Shown piece after piece: positions 20,100-27,000 of a stretch of DNA of 64,000 nt. The stretch spans positions 2,022,395-2,086,394 of the forward strand of contig NZ_AP017928.1 of assembly GCF_003584645.1 (NCBI RefSeq). The letters run 5' to 3'. Each line of letters starts with the position of its first letter. Within the stretch, counting starts at the first letter, position 1. The DNA is from Methylocaldum marinum. GTDB taxonomy: Bacteria > Pseudomonadota > Gammaproteobacteria > Methylococcales > Methylococcaceae. A program made the position numbers and the translations under genes. The notes beneath the pieces are model-generated. The model had not been told where the DNA came from, searched no databases, and saw only the letters and a list, made by a program, of their open reading frames with translations.

Positions 20100-20302
20100 A
20101 TGAAGAAGACACTGAGAGTGTACAGACCGGTCAGCAACCCTATCGAGTGCGCCTTCCCGGATTCGTTAGCGATGAGGAGATCGGCTTGGGCGACGCCATC
20201 AAGCGGGTGGCTTACGCGCTCGGAGTTCAACCCTGTGGCGGCTGCGAACGTCGTGCGGCAGCACTGAACCGCTGGGTTGTTTTCACCGGACGGATCAGAT
20301 AA
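20096..20302 (+). CDS. Small CxxC protein in the PatG-like operon
   Basis: A 68-residue soluble protein with the motif QPCGGCERRAAALNRW near its C-terminus, a single Cys pair spaced CGGC that could bind metal or be redox active. Translation is coupled to the protease by a 4-base overlap. It has no recognised domain. Conserved small proteins with this ending are, to my memory, common beside PatG-like genes. It could be a scaffold or a leader-binding partner; that is conjecture. Confidence 0.75.
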   Translation: MNEEDTESVQTGQQPYRVRLPGFVSDEEIGLGDAIKRVAYALGVQPCGGCERRAAALNRWVVFTGRIR

Positions 20303-20339
20303 CCCGAGTCCGGATATCTATCTTTAAAGGAGAAAAAGT

Positions 20340-21248
20340 ATGGAACAAGAAATCCAAGAACAATCTGCAAACGAGAATGACACAGCTGTGGTCACACCCG
20401 CCCAAGGGGATATCGTCGAGGCGCCGCCGACTCGAGCGACGCCCTGTCCGACCTGCGCAGGTGCTGCGAGCACCATGGCGATGGCCTATATCTATGCCCT
20501 GGGCCGGATTGAGGCGCGTTTTCCGCTTCTCTCAGTGGAAAAGGAGTTTGCGCAAGTCGTTGGGCAAGCAGAGACCGCCGGCAAGACCGATCAACAGGTG
20601 TTCCATGCCGTTCTTTCGAAGCCCGAGAACCGCTATCTAGTGCGTCAGATGTGCTGGGTGTTTACCATCCAGGGACTGGAGACGTATATCCTGCAGCCGC
20701 GTAACCCGGCGGACTTCGATCTCTTGGTGGGGGCCATCCGGCCGGTGCCCGGCCCCAACGACATCGACATCGTGGTGGGGGTGCGCGGACCCATCGCCCC
20801 GCCGGAGTTCTGCAACGGACTGATGGTGCCCATCGTCGCCTTCGATCAGATCTATTCCTTCGACCGCGATGCACTCATCGAGGCCATCCCGAAGCCGGAG
20901 CAGACCACTGCCGAGCAATTCGGCCCGGCGGCTGAGGAACTGTTCAGCAGGATTATGCAGATGACGGACAATGCCGGCGCGACCGACGAGCACCGGGCGC
21001 TGAACTACCTCGCCGTGCGCTATCCAGCTATCTATGCCAAGGCGGCCGAGGAATTCGGGAGGGACTTTTCGCTGACTGGAGTGGAAGTGCGGCTCTCGCC
21101 TTTGAGCGGCACGCGAAGAATTGTGGAGGTCATCTTTTCCTTCACCAACCGCAACACCGATTTCACCGAGAAATTCTTCGTGCGCGTCGACGTGACCGAG
21201 GAGTTTCCGTACCTGGTGACGAAGCTGTCGCCTTACTATGACCGTTGA
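20340..21248 (+). CDS. PatG C-terminal-domain-like protein
   Basis: A 302-residue soluble protein. After an acidic N-terminal stretch comes a Cys pair (TPCPTCAGAAS, residues about 34-44), then AYIYALGRIEARFPLLSVEK, CWVFTIQGLETYIL (about 112) and VVGVRGPIAPPEFCNGL. The order YALGxI..., xWxxxIxGxxxYxL..., GxxxGPIxP resembles the PatG C-terminal domain of cyanobactin maturation proteases. Function of that domain is not settled; a structural or substrate-recruiting role is usual speculation. AAAGGAG at 20326-20332 gives a strong ribosome site. It directly precedes the leader-sharing small ORFs, so it may help the protease to process them. Confidence 0.8.
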   Translation: MEQEIQEQSANENDTAVVTPAQGDIVEAPPTRATPCPTCAGAASTMAMAYIYALGRIEARFPLLSVEKEFAQVVGQAETAGKTDQQVFHAVLSKPENRYLVRQMCWVFTIQGLETYILQPRNPADFDLLVGAIRPVPGPNDIDIVVGVRGPIAPPEFCNGLMVPIVAFDQIYSFDRDALIEAIPKPEQTTAEQFGPAAEELFSRIMQMTDNAGATDEHRALNYLAVRYPAIYAKAAEEFGRDFSLTGVEVRLSPLSGTRRIVEVIFSFTNRNTDFTEKFFVRVDVTEEFPYLVTKLSPYYDR

Positions 21249-21276
21249 ACTCGGAAAATAGCAGGAGGTGCATGTC

Positions 21277-21621
21277 ATGGATATGCCAAGATTTACCGCA
21301 GAGGCCTCGCTCTGCAAGACGAGCGCGCATTACCGGGGGAAGGCTGTTTACGGCAATTCAGGTGCGGCTGGAGTTTTGCCCATGCTGCCGAGACGACCGA
21401 CAATCTCCCACCCTGGAGACTGTTTCAACGATCCCACGACTGATAAAGAGTGCTCTGAAGGGGGCGGCCTGCTGTGCTATTGCTGTTACGCTGACGGTTG
21501 CTGGATTTGTGACAATTTGTTCGAGATACCGGCCAATTGTGTGTGGGACGACTCTTACCGCGCTCGGATCGGCCGGGGTATCGGGCGCATCGCGCGCGTT
21601 GCCGCGCCTATCGTCGGGTGA
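21277..21621 (+). CDS. Leader-sharing Cys-rich peptide 1 (candidate precursor)
   Basis: 114 residues from ATG 21277, GGAGG 21264-21268 eight bases upstream (GTG 21268 overlaps the ribosome site and is unlikely). The N-terminus MDMPRFTAEASLCKTSAHYR matches the other three ORFs of the set. The remainder is different and holds eight Cys, clustered as LLCYCCYADGCWICD, followed by an Arg/Ala/Gly-rich amphipathic tail (RIGRGIGRIARVAAPIVG) that looks like a cationic helix. Conserved leader plus variable core is what RiPP precursors look like; no modification enzyme is visible nearby. Confidence 0.7.
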   Translation: MDMPRFTAEASLCKTSAHYRGKAVYGNSGAAGVLPMLPRRPTISHPGDCFNDPTTDKECSEGGGLLCYCCYADGCWICDNLFEIPANCVWDDSYRARIGRGIGRIARVAAPIVG

Positions 21622-21710
21622 CCTGCGAGGTGGCATCAGGGTTGTTCTCGCTCCGTGCGAACATCTTTATGCAAATGACTGCTGGACCAGAAAGTATCGG
21701 AGTAACGAAA

Positions 21711-22157
21711 ATGGCCATGCCTGGATTTTTTGCGGAGGAGTCGCTTTCCAAAACGAACGGGCGTTATCGGCTTACGGCAGTGTTTGCTGCCTCTGTCGGC
21801 GGTCAAGTGTCTCCATCGATTACGAAAGGGACGCATTGTGTGGTCGATGATCCCAACTGCCCTAGCGGCTTTAGCAAATTGTTCTGCCCTAGTTATAACA
21901 GTGATGACTGTGTGGAAACGGGGATTTGTTGCACGCCATCGCAGCCACCGCCCCCGCCGACCTGCGGCCACCCTTGTCCTCCGGGGACCTATTGCTGCGG
22001 CCCCAGCTGTTGCTCAGTCGATTCAGTTTGCTGTCATGATAGCGCTGGCCACTGCTGTCCGGCAGGTACGCACTGTTGCAGTGATGGTGATGGCTGTTGT
22101 CCAAATGGGCAGAGGTGCAGAAGCATATTCGGGTGGCACTTCTGTAGCCCGATTTGA
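21711..22157 (+). CDS. Leader-sharing peptide 2 with granulin-like CC repeats
   Basis: 148 residues from ATG 21711: MAMPGFFAEESLSKTNGRYR leader-like start, a middle part, a proline run (QPPPPPT) and a C-terminal half with seven CC pairs (22 Cys in all), e.g. GHCCPAGTHCCSDGDGCCP. Cys-Cys pairs about six residues apart joined by CCPxGTHCC are the hallmark of granulin-type stacked hairpins of eukaryotes. The similarity may be convergent. A weak GGAG lies about 8 bases upstream. It is in line with peptides 1 and 3 and probably in the same transcript. Confidence 0.7.
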   Translation: MAMPGFFAEESLSKTNGRYRLTAVFAASVGGQVSPSITKGTHCVVDDPNCPSGFSKLFCPSYNSDDCVETGICCTPSQPPPPPTCGHPCPPGTYCCGPSCCSVDSVCCHDSAGHCCPAGTHCCSDGDGCCPNGQRCRSIFGWHFCSPI

Positions 22158-22426
22158 TTCCGTTTCGGTTGGGTTAAGCGATCGGAACTCAGCGGGCCGG
22201 TTATTAGTTTGCAAAATCCTGGCAAGCGACACCCGTCTCCCCTTGCGGCAGTCGAACGAAGTGATGCGGATTAGGGGGTTGCGGGAAGACCCTCACCCGG
22301 CGCTTTGCGCCACCCTCTCCCGCAAGGAAAGAGGGGATTGCGAGCGGCGGGCAGGTGCGACAACCGGCGGATATGGACGCTGGCCGATGCCACGGCAACT
22401 TCCCCGAAACCTAAAGGAGGTTCGAA

Positions 22427-22744
22427 ATGTGCATGCCCGGATTTGGCGCAGACGCATCGCTCTACCAGACAAACAACCGCTACCGGTTTGCTGCTGATAG
22501 CATTTCCAATAATGCTGCCGATAGCCTGTCCAGCCAGGCTTTGCCATTGGCCTTTGCACCCGATGTGGGGCGCGGGATGGACGGTTCGCGCATGACCTGC
22601 TGCAGTTGGAAGCCGTGGCTAAAGCCCCCATTTGTGTGCGCCGAGCGGCGCGTGAGCCCATTAGAAAATTGCCGCTGCACCTACGATTGGTGCGGTGACC
22701 CAGAGATCGTATGCCGCGGAGCTGTGATCGCCCTGCCGGAATAA
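22427..22744 (+). CDS. Leader-sharing Cys-rich peptide 3 (candidate precursor)
   Basis: 105 residues from ATG 22427 with a strong AAAGGAGG (22413-22420) six bases upstream. The start MCMPGFGADASLYQTNNRYR aligns with peptides 1 and 2. The C-terminal half carries seven Cys (TCCSWKPW, CRCTYDWCGDPEIVC). It is separated from peptide 2 by 269 bases that include a decayed palindromic stretch (around 22290-22345) of the type often scattered between genes. Confidence 0.7.
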   Translation: MCMPGFGADASLYQTNNRYRFAADSISNNAADSLSSQALPLAFAPDVGRGMDGSRMTCCSWKPWLKPPFVCAERRVSPLENCRCTYDWCGDPEIVCRGAVIALPE

Positions 22745-22858
22745 CGGGGCTAGCTTCGCCCGGGTAGCGATGCGGTGAACAAGAGGGACGGTATCGGCTC
22801 GTGACTGATGGCTCGAACCCAGAGATATGAATCCTAATTTTTGAGGTGCAACAAGAAC

Positions 22859-22939
22859 ATGCCAGGATTCACGGCACAGGCTTCAGCTTATAGGCTAACC
22901 AGCATCTATCGTAGAGTAATGGTCAAATTTTGTGTATGA
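22859..22939 (+). pseudogene. Leader-sharing peptide 4, truncated after the leader
   Basis: A 26-codon ORF, MPGFTAQASAYRLTSIYRR then six unrelated residues and TGA 22937. It is the leader of a fourth family member whose core has been lost. The break lies 11 bases before the inverted repeat at 22951 and the IS66 relic, which probably replaced the core. Confidence 0.6.
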
Positions 22940-22950
22940 GTCAACAGCAG

Positions 22951-23002
22951 GGGTCAGGTCTTGCAATCACACCTCGTCATGCACTATTGCAAGACCTGAC
23001 CC
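22951..23002. repeat. 52-base inverted-repeat element, copy A
   Basis: Arms GGGTCAGGTCTTGCAAT / ATTGCAAGACCTGACCC (17 bases, perfect) around an 18-base loop. An identical copy including the loop and the preceding ACAGCAG is at 34268-34319. Both copies mark a junction between unrelated fragments. Confidence 0.85.
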
Positions 23003-23004
23003 TA

Positions 23005-23539
23005 CCTTTCCTGCTTGTGCAACGCCCACCTGCTGCGGGAACTGCGCTATTTCGAGGAGGCCACGGACGGGCATCGTTGGCCGATCCGACTTCGGGAAAT
23101 CCTGGTGGAAGGCAAGAAGGCGGTGGAAGCCGCCCAAGCCGAAGGCTTGAGCAAGGTGGACGCCGCCACGATCAGAAGCCTATTGGCCGACTATGATCGG
23201 TGGATCAACCTCGGCTTGTGGGTGTTCCCCGAGCGACCGAAGGAGCCGGGGCAGAAAGGCCGGCCGAAACAGGAACCCGCCACGAATCTGCTGCGACGAC
23301 GGCGTGATTTCAGGACCGAGGTGTGGCATTTTCTCCACGATTTCCGGGTGCCCTTCGACAACAACCTGGCCGAACGGCTGGTGCGCCCGGTCAAGGTCAA
23401 GCTGAAAATGGCCGGTGGGTTCCGCGCCCTCGGTGGTGCCGAAGCCTTCTGCATCATCCGCTCCCTCTGGGAAACTCATCGACGACAAGGCATCAATCCC
23501 TTTTCCACCCTCAGAACTGCTTTTGCAGGGGCTGAGTAG
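23005..23539 (+). pseudogene. IS66-family (ISBst12-like) transposase, C-terminal fragment
   Basis: About 177 codons: CNAHLLRELRYFEE, GRPKQEPATNLLRR, VPFDNNLAERLVRPVKVK and GGAEAFCIIRSLWETHRRQG. This is the second half of the DDE_Tnp_IS66 domain, with the catalytic Glu in NNLAER, of the ISBst12 type that lacks tnpA and tnpB. The first half and both ends are absent; the left edge is the inverted repeat copy A. Confidence 0.82.
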
Positions 23540-23575
23540 TTACGCGTAATGCGCCGAACGGAACGTTCCCCATGC

Positions 23576-23717
23576 GGCGGAATACGCGAGTACGCTATTC
23601 CGCCCTACGCGGGCTGCCCCATTCATCCTGCCAGGCACGCGAGGAATCGACGCGCGCCGTAATCCGCCGTATACCCAGCAACCCAAACGGCGGGTTACGC
23701 GAGTACGCTAACCCGCC
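23576..23717. repeat. Pair of REP-like palindromes
   Basis: Two units of one design: GGCGGAAT-ACGCGAGTACGCT-ATTCCGCC (23576-23604) and GGCGGGTT-ACGCGAGTACGCT-AACCCGCC (23689-23717). The 13-base spacer is identical and each is followed by CTACGCG. The arms differ by compensating changes (AAT/ATT versus GTT/AAC), so pairing is kept. A degenerate third unit may lie at about 23650-23675. Confidence 0.75.
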
Positions 23718-23729
23718 CTACGCGAGCTA

Positions 23730-23823
23730 GTGCTTAATCGCGCTAATCAGCGAATACAAAAACCCACATATAATCAATTTGTTATATTGGATTTTTGCAT
23801 CGTTTATTTTTGCAATTAAGCAC
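23730..23823. mobile_element. 94-base MITE related to the IS630 element
   Basis: Ends GTGCTTAAT / AATTAAGCAC, flanked by TA at 23728-23729 and 23824-23825. The termini match those of the IS630 element at 15109-16220, but the interior is AT-rich and non-coding. It supplies the stop codon of the neighbouring minus-strand gene. Confidence 0.8.
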
Positions 23824-24062
23824 TAGCTCAAGTCAATTGATTTAAGCTGTCCTTGTGAGTCGAACTGGATAGTAACGCTGCCATAAGAACAATCCGCTGT
23901 AAAAACCTTGTCCTTCATCTCCTCATCAACCACTTTGCTCGGGTGTTGTGGATCATCAAATCGAATTTCCAGGAAATATCCCTCGGGCGAATGCGGCAGT
24001 GCATCAAGCTCACCCCGCTCGGCAAGAATATTTTGGATTTCAGCAATGTGAATTGTTGCCAT
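23823..24062 (-). CDS. Small acidic protein paired with the RHS toxin (candidate immunity protein)
   Basis: 79 residues, acidic and soluble, starting 8 bases after the RHS stop on the same strand. That position is where immunity genes of polymorphic toxins sit. Sequence (YFLEIRFDDPQHP, CSYGSVTIQFDSQGQL) suggests a small alpha/beta fold; no family recognised. The TAG stop is formed by the MITE end (TA duplication plus C), so the original C-terminus may have been longer. Function is inferred from position only. Confidence 0.7.
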   Translation of the reverse strand: MATIHIAEIQNILAERGELDALPHSPEGYFLEIRFDDPQHPSKVVDEEMKDKVFTADCSYGSVTIQFDSQGQLKSIDLS

Positions 24063-24070
24063 TGGAACAC

Positions 24071-27000
24071 CTATGGAAGCGGAATGAAATCGCCACTCTC
24101 AATCCTATTCGTCACTTGATTTGGTCTGATCGGACCAACGGAAATAATCTTCATCTCATCCCGAGGAACGGTGATCCGAAGAAGTTTTCCTTCCACGTTC
24201 TGGATTACATTGATGTTGCCCGACCTCGCGTCAAAGACTCGTTGCGCAGACGGATTGTTAGCTAACCGCTGGAAATCACCGGGAGATAATTTGCCAGCCA
24301 GCGATCCCATACGCGAATCATTGAGCTGACCCGTAACACGCGGATGGATGTCAAAAAGCTTCTCTCCACTCTTTGTAACATCCGCAACATTATCGGCATT
24401 TTTAATCACCGCGCCCAGAACGCCAACCCCCAACTTCGCTCCGGGCAGATCGGCAGTCAGGGCGTTGAAGGCGATTTGGCGGGTGTCTCCGGATGTGATG
24501 CCCTCGGCGAAATCCGTGGCGGGTGCGGCGGCGATGCCGATTGCCGGGTTTTTCCGGGCCACATCCAAAAAAGCACTGGCGGTGGTTCTGAGCTCGTTCA
24601 ATAAAGAGCTACCGGTGCTCGGTGCCCCCTGATACCCCGAGACATTCGAGCTCGCCATCGGGGCCGCCTTGTTTAGCCCCAACGGATCGGTAAAGCTCAC
24701 CGGATTGTTCCCGACGTACGCATAAGGGTTCAGCCCATCGGCAAAGCCCGCCGGGTCCCTTTGCGTGAACCGGCCGATCTGCGGATCGTAGTACCGCGCC
24801 CGATAGTAAATCAGACCGGTCGCGTCGGGTTCCCGCCCCGCGTAGCCGTAGCGCGGAAGCGCGCCGCCGGCGAGCGTTTGACCGAAGGCGGAGTAGCGGG
24901 CGCTGGCGGTGATCGCGCCGGCGGCGTTGGTGACCGCCACCACCGAACCGAGGGCGTCGGCGTGGTAGTAGGCCGTGCCGCCGCCGGCATCGGTCCGGAT
25001 CAGGGGGCGGTCGAGCCCGGCATCGGTATAAAGCGCCTGTGCCTGGGTCCAGGCGCTCCCGTAGTCGCTCCAGATCGCCAGCCCGGCATAGACGGAGCGC
25101 CGCGGCGTCCCGTCCACAGTGGTCTCGATGCGCCGGTCCTCATGATCGTAGACGTAGGTTTCCGGGGCGATTCCGGTGCCGCTCGCGGCCACCAGCCGCT
25201 CCAGGGCATCGTAGCTCAAGGTGAGAGTCGCCCCGCCGCCGCTGCGCTGGGTGAGATTGCCGGCCGGGTCATAGGTGTAGCTCGCGAGGATCGCCCCGGT
25301 GTCGCTGCCGCTCCGGATTTGCCGAAGTTGCTGGGCGGCGTCGTAAGCATAGCGCTGGATGCTGCCGTCCGGGGCGGTCCGCGCCCGGCGGTTGCCGTAC
25401 GCATCGTAGGCGTAGGCTTCAAAGAGGGTTGCGCCCGCATTGGTCCGCACTTCCCGCAGCCGGTCCAGGGCATCGTACTGGTAGGTGTAATCGGTCTCCG
25501 CCCCGGCGATGGCTTCACGATGGCCGGTGCGCCGGCCGAGGGGGTCGTACTGGTACGTATGATGGCTGACCTCGGTACCGCCTGCCGCCCGGTTGACGAG
25601 TTCCCCGAGGTAACCCTCGGGGGTGTAGCGGTAGAGGGTGCCGTAGCCGTTGGCCATGGTGGTTTCCAAGAGCCGTCCGCCGCCGTCGAACACGAAGTTG
25701 ACCCGCTCGCCGCTCGGCGCCTGCACGGCGCTGAGGCGCCCGACCGCGTCGTAGAGGAAGTCGCGGCGGTGGCCTTCGCTATCTTCGAGACTGTCGAGGA
25801 GTCCGCCGGGGCTATGGCGGTAAGTCAGGGTCTTGGGACCGCGGCTGTCGGTGACGGTGGCGAGGCGATGGGCGCTGTCGTAGGTGTATTGATAGGTGAC
25901 TTCCGGCGTCTGCGCGATCCGTACCTGGCCCAGGGCATTGTAAGTGTACTGGGTGACGTGGGGCGAGGGATCGGTGTCGGAGAGCTTCGCGGTGCGCCGG
26001 ACCAACAGCCCGTTGCGGGTGTGATCGTAGTCCCATTCGACCACATGGCCGCCGGGGGACACGCGGCGGATGGGGTTGCCGTAGGCATCGTAGGTCCAGC
26101 GGGTGGTGTGGCCATTGGCGTCGGTGGCTTCGATCACCCGGCCGAAATCGTCATAGCCGTAGGTCGCCTGGTCCGTCAGCGTTTCGCTGCCGGTGGCCGT
26201 GCGGTAGCCGGCCCGGATCTTTTGCACATCGCCCAAGGCGGTGTACTGGATCTCGGTGACCTGACGGATAGCGGTCAGGCCGAGGGCGTCATGCACCGGG
26301 CCGATGGTTTTGACCGGCCGGTTGAGCACGTCGTACTCGGTCAGGGTTTCGCGCCCGCCGTTGTCCACCGTCCGGACGACATTGCCGTTCGGGTCGTAAA
26401 AGTAGTCAGTGTAGCGCCCGTCGGGGCCGGTCAGCCGCTTCAGCCGCCCGTTCCGGGTCGGGTCGTAATAGGCGTACTGGGTGACGAGACCGTTGGGATC
26501 GGTCACGCGGATGGGCCGCCCGCCGATATCGTACTCGGTGACGACCGCGTGCCCCTGTGGGTCGAAGGCGCGGGTCGGCCGGTTGAGGGCGTCGTATTCG
26601 AACCGGACGCTGTAGCCGTCCGGGTTGGTGATCCTGAGGACGTTGCCGACTTCGTCGTAGGCGATCCGGGTCGCGTGCCCGGCGGTGTTGCGGCGAACCA
26701 CGGGCCGATCGAGAGCATCGTATTCCACCACGTCCTGCTGGAGAAGGCCGTAGACGCCGTTGCTGTCGAAGGCGGTCAGACTGGCGCCGATGGGGTTGCC
26801 GTTATTGTCGTAGGCAAAGTCGCGCCATTGCCGGAGGACATCGGTCGCGCGGGTGATCCGGCCGTCGTCGTCGTAGCGGGTCTCGGCCGGATAGAACCGT
26901 GCATCCACGGCGACGGTCGGCCGACCCAAGGCGTCGAAGGCCTGGCTGGCGGTGGTGCATTGATCCGTCAGCGTGGGCGAACCCAGTTGCTGCAAGCCGC

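Noticed and set aside
21241-21276. GTG 21268 as start of peptide 1
   Set aside because: It overlaps the GGAGG that serves ATG 21277; the shared leader begins at the later Met.
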